From: Mangifera indica
Lineage: Eukaryota > Streptophyta > Magnoliopsida > Sapindales > Anacardiaceae
Assembly (NCBI RefSeq): GCF_011075055.1
Contig: NC_058155.1
Span: 10,511,537 to 10,575,536, forward strand
Direction: 5' to 3'
Length of the DNA: 64,000 nucleotides
The position numbers were made by a program, and so were the translations under genes. The notes below the pieces were generated by a model that was not told the origin of the DNA, did not search any database, and saw only the letters and a list, made by a program, of their open reading frames with translations. Positions 11,700 through 22,942 of this stretch are shown here, one piece after another; position 1 is the first letter of the stretch; each line of letters starts with the position of its first letter.

Positions 11700-13320
11700 A
11701 CCCAATTATAAATAGCATACAAGAAATTATGCAATGAAAATATCCAAGAATCGGCCGACCGAACAGGGGGCAGGCAGTCGTGTCAAACACGGCTGTGAGA
11801 TTTATCATCAGATACAGGAGTTGGTGAAATGTGAAGTAATTCTCAAGAGAAAATCACAACAAATACCAACTCTGCTTCGCTGATGGCTGCGCTTACTTCA
11901 ATTACAAAGTCATGAATGGGAATTTAACAAACAGTTTGACATATGATTGGTGAATGATTATAGATGTTCCCCGTTAATTTCTTCCTCATGGCTCAAGTCA
12001 AGAATGTTCCTATCAAATAATTTATTTATTTGATGTAGCAGCATGCATTTCTATCTGAGCACAGAGACTGAAAGAAAGCCTTATCTTAAAAGAATCATTC
12101 AACCACCTTGTACTCGCAGTGGGAAAGTTTGAGTTTCCCACTCAGACTCCACAATCACAATCTCTGCATAGCCCAATAGTGGATTTGAATAACACCATTC
12201 TTCCTTCACCAAGTAAGATTGTAAGATCCCAAAAGCTTTTCTTATAAGGTTCCATATCCATTGCAAATCCTATGCATGTGCTTGAGGATGACCCAGATTG
12301 TTAACTGCTACAACTAACACTAAGAACATAAAAAAAAACAAGTATCAGAAACTTCTGAGATGTGGCTGGGGGATTCTCGAGCTCCAAATCTTTTCTTCTT
12401 TTCTCTTTTAAGAAAAAAGTGCAACAGGATACCTGAGCTTCCAAATTGAAAATGAATAACAGTCAGTTTAGTGGAAGCTGCTGAAAGCGAAGCAACACTT
12501 GTTATTAAACTTCTGACTTGCTAATGGTGAATTCCCAAGCTAAAAGTTCCATAAAGTTCAAGTACCATCAACAAATTTTGGCAATACTACCACATCATTT
12601 CTCTCGCAAACATCGAGGCACATCTCCCAGGGCTACCTTATACACTTCACAAAGCCATTATGGCTGTAGCTTTCAGAAGCCCTTTCTAGGGAGAAGAGCT
12701 ACTGGAAGGGACGAAATCGAGCTGAAGGAAGTGCGTAGCATGATCTACAGATTTATAATGTAGGGAAATGCCGATAGCTTTTACAGAGCTCAAAAATTGT
12801 CAAGAGTATGAATTGACACTACTATTGAAAGAAGGCTAACTGAATACTGAAATTCAGTCACAGTAGTCTATTTGAAAAACACATTCCAAAAGATCTCTCA
12901 ATCTAAAATAGTTTCCTTCTTTATTCCCTTATGATAGTAGTCTATATCCATAGAGAGAGCTATTTGAAAAACACATTCCAAAAGGTCTCTCAATCTAACA
13001 TAGTTTCCTTCTTTATTCCCTTCTGATATAACAGATTATATGAATTAATGAGTTTCAGACTAAGAAGGATTTGAGAGAGCAATTCACTGGATGTTTATCA
13101 TATCTCATGTAAAAAGGAGGAATAGATGTTCATTGTACATAAGTTTTACATCAAGTCCAAATAGATCTATAAACTCAGCACTAATGCAGACTAAAAAAAA
13201 AACCCCTTTGAACCCCAAAAATCCCTTGAAAGAAAGGATGAAAATTTAGGGATCAATCAATATTACAGGGCAACCCAGTGAGAACTAACTACATTATGAA
13301 TGAAGCACATGCTTAGGTGT
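11700..13320. other. conserved non-coding block downstream of PUB-a, copy A
   Basis: This stretch is less AT-rich than its surroundings from about 11.75 kb and is nearly identical in copy B. The minus strand has a possible spliced piece: an AG before 12496 and a GT after about 12435 flank a short exon-like stretch. The minus-strand frame near 12650-12590 (VYKVALGDVPRCLREK) is interrupted by stops. It could be a spliced 3' UTR of PUB-a, a non-coding transcript or an eroded gene. The 81-codon plus-strand frame at 12518 is not recognised. Confidence 0.35.
12868..13026. repeat. tandem repeat, two units with 92-bp period, copy A
   Basis: The unit starting ctatttgaaaaacacattcc and ending ttctttattccctt occurs at 12868-12934 and 12960-13026 with a few mismatches. 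Copy B has the same pair at 43244-43401. Confidence 0.85.
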
Positions 13321-13732
13321 ACTCTTCACTGCTTTTTCATCATGTCCAACCTCCATTGCATTCATCACAGACATACTTTACACTCTGTTCTTGTTGATTG
13401 AAACACCTGTGCAACAATGGCAAGATTGACTCACAACCTTGCTAAGGGATTATTGGCAAATGTTGGCAAAAATGCCAGCATATAGACTGCAGATTAATGG
13501 TTTCACAATATGGAAATAACTCAGAAGAAATCCACTTTATGATGCTTCTTCATGTAAACTCATCAGTCAGATTGAACTTCTTTAGTATACACAAGGTAGA
13601 AAAGGGTACCTTAAGAACCCCAGTGAGCTCAATTTGGAATTCTGTTCAATCCCAGAAGCACCTTCGTCCATTGGGAATGAAGTGCGTTAAAAAAGGAAGT
13701 GCCGTGTGCAAATCAACATTTTGCCCCTTTTT
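13255..13732 (-). other. 3' flank of PUB-a homologous to 3' flank of PUB-b
   Basis: Read on the minus strand this is the 3' UTR region of PUB-a. Segments such as caatattacag-ggcaacccagtga and acaaccttgc-ta-agggattattg also occur downstream of PUB-b at 28840-29060, showing that the older duplication includes the 3' flank. Confidence 0.6.
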
Positions 13733-15061
13733 TCACTGTATGGTTTTTGTAAGCTTACACTTTGAAAGGAATATAGTAGCTGAGTAATTTAAACTACACA
13801 ATTTCAAGAGCTCAGCAGACCGCTGCTTCAATACAGGACTGCAACCACTCTGTATTACTAGAAGTAGCTTAGCTGCCAAACCTGCATCCACAGCAAGTGA
13901 AGCACATTCATCTGGTGCAAGCTTGCAAACTGTCCATAAAATTGACAAGGCAAACTGGGTACAATTCTCTGAAACTCTCATTAACAGTTTGACCAGATTT
14001 GGTATTGTATTAGGGCAATCTTTCAAAGCCAATCCTCCCTCAGGAACCGTTGACAAAACCTCTAATACATAAAGGGCAAACTCCAGACACTCGTTACTCA
14101 AACTGGGCAATATCTCTACCAACAGAGGAACTGCTCCAATGCTGACAAGTGAGTTCCTAACTGAATCATATGAACAAATTGTCTTGAGCAAGCCAAGTCC
14201 CGCCAGAACCCCATTTTGGTGCCTCTTATCCTTCACTAATCTCAACAAACCAACCAAAAGACTCAAGCTAGACATTTTTTCAGAACCATGATCATTGGCT
14301 TCCATTAAAACTTCAATCAACCTTGTGCAATTAACCTTTGTTTCAATTGTTCCCTCGTTTAGCATATCCACCATTAAGGATATCTTTGCTGGCGGCATCA
14401 GATTCTTCTTTGATTCCACATCGAGATCCAAGTTGACCAGAATCCCAATTACTTCTGACCCAACAGCATGAGTAGTGAAAGGTCCCAACAAAAGAGAAAT
14501 CAAACTAACGCCATTATTAACTACAACCGCCTTTTTTGCTGTGGAATGAACAGCCACAAGCTGCCTAAGCTCTTTAAGAGCCTGAACTCTAGCTTGGCCT
14601 TTAACCTTCTTTAAAGTTTCCAAAATCTCCACAGTACGTCCTTGAACATCCTCCGATTTCTTCTTCATTGAAGCATATTTACGGGAGAACCAGGCGTAAA
14701 TAAGCTGCTGAAGAGTCTTATTAGGAGTGACTGAATCGTCCCAGAGCTCTTGCATTGTAGTAGGGCAAGTGTAATGACCCAGAGAGAACCATTTCAAAAT
14801 GTTGGATCTCTCATAGGTCTGGCCGGTGCAGAGAGTCACGGGTTCGAGCATCGGGTCTAAAGAAATTGGACAAATAAACACAGATGGCACATCAATTGAT
14901 TCCAGCTCTTGTATCATCTTCTTCAGATCCAGTTTGTCTGCAACACCAGCACAAACTGGACCATAAGTATCACCGCCTAAAATGCCATCTTTCACGGCTG
15001 TTTCTAGATCTAGTACTTGGCCACCACCACCATTAATGTCAAGCTTGGTTGGGTGATACAT
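13733..15061 (-). CDS. PUB30: U-box E3 ubiquitin ligase, PUB30/31-like, paralogue a, copy A
   Basis: A single-exon frame of 442 residues, the expected size for plant PUB30/PUB31. These are E3 ubiquitin ligases: the U-box binds a ubiquitin-charged E2 and the ARM-type helical repeats bind substrates. A conserved N-terminal segment (QVLDLETAVKDGILGGD, about 15-31) precedes the U-box at about 58-130 (VPSVFICPISLDPMLEPVTL, then YERSNILKWF, CPTTMQEL, and NKTLQQLI). The rest (about 150-430) is helical ARM-like repeats, e.g. LVGLLRLVKDKRHQNGVLAG. A 5' UTR intron is likely: a donor ataag|gtatga at about 15628 and an acceptor ctggtag near 15085 flank it. Arabidopsis PUB30/31 are linked to salt-stress signalling, as I recall. 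The gene is intact. Confidence 0.93.
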   Translation of the reverse strand: MYHPTKLDINGGGGQVLDLETAVKDGILGGDTYGPVCAGVADKLDLKKMIQELESIDVPSVFICPISLDPMLEPVTLCTGQTYERSNILKWFSLGHYTCPTTMQELWDDSVTPNKTLQQLIYAWFSRKYASMKKKSEDVQGRTVEILETLKKVKGQARVQALKELRQLVAVHSTAKKAVVVNNGVSLISLLLGPFTTHAVGSEVIGILVNLDLDVESKKNLMPPAKISLMVDMLNEGTIETKVNCTRLIEVLMEANDHGSEKMSSLSLLVGLLRLVKDKRHQNGVLAGLGLLKTICSYDSVRNSLVSIGAVPLLVEILPSLSNECLEFALYVLEVLSTVPEGGLALKDCPNTIPNLVKLLMRVSENCTQFALSILWTVCKLAPDECASLAVDAGLAAKLLLVIQSGCSPVLKQRSAELLKLCSLNYSATIFLSKCKLTKTIQ

Positions 15062-15235
15062 GGGCAGGCTTTAGATACCCTACCAGGGTAGAAGAGCAGA
15101 GAAAGTTGTGTTCAACAACTAGTTGTTAATAGATTTCGAAGCAAGCAAAAGACATCTACTACTATACTACACTACACAGGAAGTCTGTTGTAGGAAAGGA
15201 AAAGTAAGATACAAAAAGGGGGATTGGAAGAGTGT

Positions 15236-15320
15236 CTTTATCTTTCATTGACAATAGGAAACAACAATGCTTATCAAAGGGGACATCTTTTCTCCATTCA
15301 TTCCTTTTTGGCTCTTTACC
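15236..15320 (-). promoter_or_regulatory. conserved block inside the PUB-a 5' UTR intron, copy A
   Basis: About 85 bp (tatctttcattgacaa...ttttggctcttta) recur upstream of PUB-b at 30613-30695 with few changes, although neutral sequence around the paralogues has diverged. It lies between the inferred 5' UTR donor and acceptor, so an intronic enhancer or alternative leader is possible. Confidence 0.5.
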
Positions 15321-15815
15321 TGATCTCTTTCTCTGGTCAAAAGAGTAATGTTCATCATCGTAGTAATCATCATCAACAGCAACAAAGACATGATGAAGAT
15401 GTAATTTTCTCTAATACCAAAGCCAAACTTGATTCACTTCCCCTACAAGCTCAAAAAGGATGAAATCATCAACCCCGGATCAGGTAATAAAAGGAGAGAG
15501 AACAATCAAAAGTGAAAGATGAAATCCACTCACACATCAACAGTAACAAGTAGCAATAACCCACCACAGAAATTTAAATTACGAAAAAATAAAAGACAAA
15601 AATGGGAACACCGAGAATCATTCATACCTTATTACAGTAGACAGAGAGAGGAGAGCAGAAGTCAGCAAAGAAGAAACCAATGAGCTCTCTATCTTCTGCA
15701 CAGTCTCCTCAACTGGTCCTCTTTGGTTGCAGAATTTTTTCCTTTTTTTCTTTTTAATCTTTTAAAAGTTTTATTTTTTATTTGGGTATATTAAAACGAT
15801 ATTAGGAGGAGTGAC

Positions 15816-16035
15816 TGGCGATAGCCGGTAATTAAACTTCTAGACAAATGTGCGCCACACGTGCAGAGTTATCTTTACTCTTTAGTCACCGTTGTATCGG
15901 TTTTTAAAGTAATTAAAGTTTTTTTTTTTTTAATTTTGGTTGAATAAATAGCGGGGGTTTTCACATATCTAGGAGTTGAGGGCCCCTTGAGACTCAAAGG
16001 CGCAACCTGTGTCAGTAGTCAAATGACGTTTGATG
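15816..16035 (-). promoter_or_regulatory. proximal promoter block of PUB-a, copy A
   Basis: Two segments are shared with the PUB-b upstream region. The first, 15816-15909, has tggcgatagccggt, then gccacacgtgcag with a CACGTG-type core, then caccgttgta. The second, about 15960-16035, has tctaggag and gtcagtagtcaaa. They lie 755-975 bp upstream of the ATG, just outside the inferred 5' UTR exon, as expected for a promoter. Confidence 0.55.
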
Positions 16036-16916
16036 TTGGCATGGGAATAATTACAGGTCGCAATCCTTAAACGACGTCGTCATCTTCGTATATGAATTGA
16101 AATTCTGTTGACAGATGTCATGTGAACGGGAAGACTGCTATAGATAATAGCAATGTTTATAAAATTGGGTTACTAATCTCGAATTCATTATTTTATTAAT
16201 TTATATTTTGATCGGTTTGATCAATTCAATTAAGAATCGATTAATTTAATTTATTATTAAATTATAATAAATAAATTTTACTTAAAAATTTATAAAAAAT
16301 AAAATTAATTAAGATAACTATACTTATAGAGATTAAAATATATCTTTTTTAAGAAGTAATAATTATTTATTTGATTTTAATAAAACAATTAAAATTAAAA
16401 AAGTTTCAATCTCATTATACAGGAAAAAATATAATTCTGTAAATTATTATTTATAGAACATATTTTGATAGATATGAGATACTTTTTTTTCTTTTTGAAT
16501 TTATTTTTCTTTATAAACCTTTAAAAATTTATCCAATCTAATAAAAAATAATTAAATTACTAAAAAATAATTAAAATTTCAAAAAATACTCTAAATTTTG
16601 ATCAAATCTGATCAAACCCTATTTTAATCAAGTTTGACCGAGTTAATAAACCAATCACATTTTTATATTAATTGAACTAAACTTGATACCTATTCCTAAT
16701 TCAACTAATTGAATAAGTTAATCCAATCCGATTTTAAAATCACTGGATAAGAGTTGTTTAAAGAGTGACTCACCAACTCAATCACTCTGAATTTGAATTT
16801 TCTTATGACTGCCCAATGAGAATATATAAGTAGATCAGATGGCCTCCCTATATAAGGTTTTAATAAGGATGTTTGACTCATTTCACGACCGCCTCTTCTT
16901 CCACAACCTCTTTCAA
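16036..16916. other. AT-rich intergenic DNA, copy A
   Basis: No gene is seen. The repeated aatcaattgattaa-like and attgaactaaacttgat-like phrases suggest an old degenerate transposon, but no ends could be set. Confidence 0.4.
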
Positions 16917-17890
16917 TACTTGATGTTGTAAGAGTGCTACAAGATTTAAAATGTAAATCAAAATTTTAAATAATACTCTACAGAGTTATTACAAAAATTT
17001 TAAGTCAGTGTTAACGACTAAAAAGTTTCATATCAAATATAAATAATATAAGTGAATGTTATATAAATATGATAGATTAACCCTTAATACAAATTAATTA
17101 ATTTTGTATAATATGAGTTTTAATTTTTATACTTATAAGTCTAATTTTTATATGGTATCAAAGCTTATACACCTTGAGAAAGGATAAAGGGTCTCGTATC
17201 AAATAAAAAACAACCTCATCTATATACCTTGAGGGAGGGTAAAAACTATCATATCAAATAAAATGCGACATCACATATAATATGAGTTTCAACCACTTAT
17301 GCATCTTGAGGGAAGGTAAAGGGTTTCACCTCAAATAAAAAACAATGTAATCTTTAATATTAGTTTCGATTTCTATACTTATAAGTTTAATATATTTCTT
17401 TGTATTTTTTATCTTGCATAAAAAAATAACTTTTTAATTTTAGGATAAGCTTACTTTGTTTAATTTCTAGTCTAAACTCAAATCAAGAGTTCTTGCATAA
17501 TCTCACATGTATGATTTCTAAATTAAAGCTTCATCAAGAAACCAATGGTACATCAATGGAAGGGGAAAAATTATTTGGGATAATCATTAAAGCGATTCCT
17601 TAAGTAGTCAATGATTTAAGCATTAAAGGACAAGCGATTAAAATAGTTCCACAAGATCATGATAAAGTGGAACCCGCAGTTGGAAAACGGGAAAATCAAA
17701 TTGAAGACAAACATACGTAAATGTTGAACATTTGAACAAGAAAATACAATTAGAGAAAATTGTGCAAAAACAAGCTGTCCTAAAAGAGAAGATTGAAAAA
17801 GAAAAGTATATTTATCAAGAACAACAACACGTTCAAATTAAGGATCAAGAGGATGAAACATGGATGACAATTCTCCAATTATGATTGATG
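16917..17890 (+). mobile_element. degenerate copia-type LTR retrotransposon fragment, copy A
   Basis: An LTR-like stretch (about 16920-17150: tgttgtaagagtgctaca..., then aatataagtgaatgtt) ends just before tggtatcaaagc at about 17155. That motif is close to the copia primer-binding site tggtatcagagc, complementary to initiator methionine tRNA. Three imperfect units with caccttgagggaaggtaaa follow to about 17345. From 17510 to 17890 a stop-interrupted, lysine- and glutamate-rich plus-strand frame may be internal coding debris. No 3' LTR was found. Confidence 0.45.
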
Positions 17891-18790
17891 ACAAAGGATA
17901 TTTACGGTTGACTTTAAGTCAAATCGAATTTAAATTTGTTAATATCATTTTAAAGTTATTTAAGTTTAACTCATTTTGAGGAGAGCATAACTCAAATTTG
18001 ATTAGATAATACAGTATGGTAAAATGATTAAAATAATATCATTTTGATACGTATTAATTAAAATAATATCATTTTAGTTCATTCATATCAAAATATTTCA
18101 GGGTTAAATTCGCTTGAACCGAGTTTATTTTAGATCCTTCAAATCAAGTTTATTTTTTAATTCGAACAAATTCGATTTACGTAATAGGTGCCTTTTTTAT
18201 CTACTTTAACAACAACTTGCCAATTGCAAAAACTCGACAGGAGTTGTATTTTAGGAAGAAATTTAATATAGAATAGATTTTCTAAATATAGGATTTCACA
18301 TTATTTTTGTGTTGGATTTTCTAAATATTGAAAGTTTAATTGTTTTAGGATTTTATTTAAATTAAGATTATTAGTTTTAGTTAATTTTGTTCTTATTTTG
18401 ACATTGCTTGTACTAGTAAAATTGAGATTTTTTTTATTTCTTATTCTAATAATATTAAGAATTGTTTAGTATTAATAAATTTCTTTTCCTACCAACAATA
18501 ACTTATTAATAAAAATTTGAGTCCTAATAGAATTTCTTTGTTTTAGATTCCATATTCCTAAAAGGAACAAGAGCTTTGAATGATTACTTCCAAGGGCAAT
18601 TTTCATGGGATATGTATGACTTGTCGTTTCCTAGCTCCAATAAAGAAATAGAGTACAGTGATGGGACACGTGGACCCAACCCAATAATCAAAAGCTTCCA
18701 ACTGACGTGTACCTCCATCTTTTCTCAAAATCATGGTTGAATAATTTTGTGTTAAAGCCGATTTTTTTTCTTACTTTATACACCAATTAT
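17891..18790. other. AT-rich non-coding DNA, copy A
   Basis: No gene is recognised. The stretch at about 17915-18185 has weak inverted ends (aaatcgaattt and its complement), perhaps an old MITE, but the boundaries are uncertain. Confidence 0.35.
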
Positions 18791-18900
18791 ATATTTAATT
18801 AAGCAGATGGAACTGGAACTGGAATGGAATTGGAACTGGACTGGAAGGCTCGTGTGGAGCGGAGGCTGGTTCCCCACTCATAACGTGGCTTTCACAAAGT

Positions 18901-19050
18901 GCCAGCGAAGCATTGACCAGTTTCCGTTTTGACCATTCCATGTCCCCTCCCTCCTCCACTTTGTTTGCTTTTTTCACAGCAAGGCACTGACACGTGGTGG
19001 TGGTCGTGGGTGCACTGAGTGAGGCCCTGCCGGCTGCCACTTTTGCTGCT
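18901..19050. promoter_or_regulatory. distal block conserved between PUB-a and PUB-b upstream regions, copy A
   Basis: The phrases ttgaccag-tt-ccgttttgacc, ctttgtttgctttttt, gacacgtggtgg and ggctgccacttttg recur in the same order upstream of PUB-b at 32248-32367. It lies 3.8 kb upstream of the PUB-a ATG but only 1.8 kb upstream of PUB-b; the difference includes the retroelement debris. It contains a CACGTG core. A minus-strand open frame overlaps it but is not preserved between the paralogues. Confidence 0.5.
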
Positions 19051-19138
19051 GTTCATTATTCAAAACACAACAAACGAATAAAAAAACACTCTTGAATTCC
19101 AATGATAATGGTAGCATATAAAAGCACATTTCCGTTAA

Positions 19139-19311
19139 GAGTAATCTTATGAACACATATTTTTTAGTATATAAATAGATATATAAATTATATATTATAT
19201 ACAATTGAATATTATTTTATTTTTAATTTAAATTCATTTAATCATATGATAAAACGTTATCGGTATATTATTTATATATTTAAAATATATACATATGGTT
19301 TTATTATTCTC
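19139..19311. mobile_element. short MITE, member 3, copy A
   Basis: About 173 bp with imperfect terminal inverted repeats (left gagtaatcttatgaacacat; right end complementary to gagaataataaaaccatatg) and the internal motif ttcatttaatcatatgat shared by the family. Copy B has it at 49700-49873. Confidence 0.55.
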
Positions 19312-21120
19312 AAAATCCCAATTCAAGTCTCACTCCCACACTGGTATCATCCAAGTTTTCAAGGGGGCCTCCAAAATGTCATGGCAGACTGCTTTACCTC
19401 AATATGATGAGCGCATAAGCACTAAACCGTAAACTAGAACTGGATCATTCAGCTATCATCAAGTTGTTCCCACCTTTGGATGTCAACAGCATCAGTGTTT
19501 TATGATGATCGCAGATGAAAATCTGTATCTCATGTATACCACTCTTGAATTTTCAGCATAGAGAAACAGACAGCCATCAAACTCAAAACATCAGTTTGAA
19601 TTCTCTACACTGACTGTGATCCTCCAAGGCTCAAACTAAGTTCCACACATTTCAAATGCCGTTTGTAACACTAATAGTACCATTTAACAGGCAGGACTGC
19701 AGAAGATGCATATTGCTGTCACAAAAATTGAAGCCTCCTTGGACTACTTTTAGGCCACCACAGAACAACATTGGGACAGTTAGATTTTCCCAGCCTTCTA
19801 GGGTTACGGAGTAGTAGTAAGCAAGGTAAATGAAAATAACTTACAAAATAGTTATTAGAAGTTTGGCATGTTCGATAGGGGACAACAAGCCAGGCAACTC
19901 AAAATATTATACAAAAGCAGCAAACATCAGAATGAATAAGTCAGTGTTAAAAACTGTAATTGCACACACCAAACCAATCTGATTTGTCCCTAATTATCAA
20001 GTACTGAAGGTCTTAATCATTACTAAAGAAGTTAATGACCATAAATCATAAATTTCTGGAATATTTCATGAGTACCAGAGAGATTATCCGCATAGTATTG
20101 AAAAACATTTGTCAAATATGTATAGCTAGAGAACATATCATGCAACAATTTATAACTCAAGTTGCATGCACAAATTTACAAAATTCAGCCAAAGACTGCA
20201 TAAGCATAAATAATTGTAACTGCATACAATTATCTATAATATAAGGTCGAATGAAGCAAGATCAATAACTCTGCCACTCAAAAAAACAGCACCAACAATA
20301 AAAGCAGTAGCTGCATTCATACAACAGTGATATAAGAAAAGATTTGAGCCAAGCCTTTATATGCACAACAGTAGGGAAAAACAAACAGTATGTATCTACA
20401 GATAAATAGAGCTATCACTATCCGATGTTCTCTCTCTCTAACTGTTTTGTTTTTCTTTCTTTTCCATAACTTGTATTTGTGTGTGCCTAAGGCACTCTAC
20501 CTACATTAATGCATGAAATCTCCAATTTATTTTCAAGGGAGTGGAGCCTTAAGGTTAATGAGCATTACTTGCTGTTACTTCTCAAGCTTTGGGCAAGTTA
20601 TTTTCGTCTCATAAATGATGATCATTCATCTGTACAAAAATTCACAGCAAGTGCCCACTTTTTTACTTTATCATAAAAAAAAAAAAAAAAAAAACTAATT
20701 TAAATAGTTTTTGTTCATGGCAATCAACAAATTGATACAAACCAATTGATCTCACCAACCAAAATCAAGCTCACACATCTGTTTATTGTTTTAAGGTCAC
20801 TAAGAATATAAGTATGATTTTCTTTAACAAATCTAAGTTATCTAACTACCCTGTCAAATTTTGAATTTTTTCTTCTATATGAAGGAAAAGGAAGTTCTAC
20901 AAATAAAATGCTACCAACTCATACAGCTATATTAGGAGAAAGCTAATAATTTCCTGGAGCTAATATCAACCATGAAAATGAAGCTCCACAGCATCAGTTT
21001 GTACATTCCCCATCTAGAGAGAGAACATAAATGCAGAAATCTCCCGTGGAAGCTACAAAAGAAAGTCTCCTTCAGTAAGTCTCCTCAATGAAAAATGCTT
21101 TGTGAGATCAATATACCAAT
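19312..21120. other. conserved non-coding stretch downstream of the PP2-A10-like gene, copy A
   Basis: Nearly identical in copy B. No reading frame is recognised. A run of about 20 A at 20667-20686 (14 in copy B) follows a less AT-rich plus-strand stretch (about 20510-20666), an arrangement that could be the tail of a retroposed transcript; no target duplication was found. Confidence 0.35.
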
Positions 21121-22397
21121 TTAAGCAGGCATGAGAACTCTAGTGCCACTCAGGATATGTAAATACAGAGCAAGACATATTGTCACAATAACAGAAGATT
21201 TTGCACCAACGTATCTGATAACTTCCAATCCCCTATCCACAACCTCATCATGAACTAAATGAAGACTTCTTTTCAAACCATCTGATAGCTTCCACGATAG
21301 GTACTCTACAATAGATCTTATAGTCTCAAATGTCACCCTCCCAGTCACATCGAGCACAAACTTCCTATTGCTGGGCACGGCCAAAGTAGATGACACCTTG
21401 TCAATCCATCCATTACTTTGAATCCCATTAAATGAGCTTCTCCCTTTCATTTGTTTCAAAGCTGCTTCTTGATCAAAAGAATTATCTTTAAATTCACTAG
21501 GACCATCTGTTTGATCAATAATTGAACACATAGAACTAGAACCTGAGTTTAAATTTCCTGTTGAACTTGTCAAAACCTGGTGAGAGGTTTTCACAAGTGT
21601 TTCCACAGCACCATTACAAACAGAAACCAACATGTCTCTCACATTGTTTGTGATTTTAGGATTGGTATCACTCAAAATAATTAATATAATTGTCTTTCAA
21701 GATAAACTGCAACAGCTGTGCTGACAAACTTCTGTATGCAATCAGCTACAAGTTCTTTACACTTTTCATTGCAAACCACATTTAACCATCCTGGTACACC
21801 TGATGAACCCTCTCCACAGCGAATGACACCAGCTCGATCATTTAAGCTCAATCCATTCATCGATTCAACTGGAGAGTAGAACCCTAAAACTAAGTTCCTC
21901 GCAAAACTACCAACTACTATCGAAACAAAACCAGTGCCAGCAGTAGAAAAAACCCTGTCCATTACCCTATCACTAAAGCTTGAATTTACCGACCCAGGAC
22001 TTGATTCATCATCAGTTGATGTTATCTTATACCCTCGCAAAATCCCCACAGTCAAGGCCTGAGAAACCCTCATTACAGACTGGGAAAACTCCCCCGATTT
22101 TGCAATCTTAGCAAGTTGCTTTAAACTATTTGGAATTTGATCAGAGTCAGATTGCAGGAACTCCTTCAAATCTTTAGAGACAACACTCATCATCTCAGCA
22201 GAATCCCCAGCCAATTCAACCAAAGAAACAAATGCTCGGAAAAGTTTGATCAAACTGTTCCTCTTCTTCACCACAGAAGGCAAATTATAAACCTTGTAAG
22301 CCCCATAACTGGAGACACCAAAAAGAGCTAACCAAATAAGCCATTTCTTTCTCCTCTGAGAGAAAGTCAACGCCTTCGTCACCAATTCAAGATCCAT
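21121..22397 (-). pseudogene. PP2-A10-like protein, copy A, frame broken
   Basis: Two minus-strand frames form one gene: 22397-21681 (starting [20 protein letters not shown]) and the piece ending at 21121. Together they resemble plant PHLOEM PROTEIN 2-LIKE A10 proteins of roughly 400 residues, whose role is poorly known. An N-terminal hydrophobic segment ([10 protein letters not shown]) follows a basic RRKKW motif; [20 protein letters not shown] and [16 protein letters not shown] motifs are typical, and a C-terminal hydrophobic segment ([14 protein letters not shown]) suggests membrane attachment. Around 21665-21710 the sequence is about 16 bases shorter than expected from copy B and carries stops after [10 protein letters not shown]. 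The start at 22397 was chosen over an ATG 18 codons upstream because MDLELV matches the family. A consensus error at the break cannot be excluded. Confidence 0.7.
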
Positions 22398-22942
22398 AGA
22401 ACCCCAGAGCCAAAAGAACTGAAACTCCAGGGAGTTGAAACGAAAAATCAAAACTATACGGAAGAAATAGGTACAAAGTACGACAGAAATTATTTTTACG
22501 ATCGAGAAATCTAGGACATCTTTTTTCTCCTAATTTCTTTCTGGGTCAGAGTCATTGAAAACGATGAATAGAATGGATAAGTTTCTTATGATTTTATGAA
22601 AGAAATGGAGAGAAACCAGTAAACGAAGGGAAAGGACGAACCTTTAAGTCTTCAAGCTGTTTAATTGTGTTGCAGAAGAAAAGGGAATTACCAAGTTGAG
22701 GAGATTCCGTTACATTTACGTCCATAGACCCCAACGCAATGAATGACATTGATTTGCAGAAAAAGGCTAGACCATGGAAAATTTCCCATTTTTTAGAGAT
22801 AAAAGAAGTCAAGTCAGAATGTAAGAAAGCTTAATTAGGGGGCTCTTTCTAATTCACTGTAGCTAATTGGAGGAATAATCAATCACTTTTAACTATGATT
22901 TAAAAGCCAAGGACTTATCCCCGTTCAAAGTACCCTGGATTC

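Noticed and set aside
12518..12763. 81-codon plus-strand frame conserved in copy B with one substitution
   Set aside because: Conservation equals that of the surrounding non-coding DNA and there is no recognisable domain or splice context.
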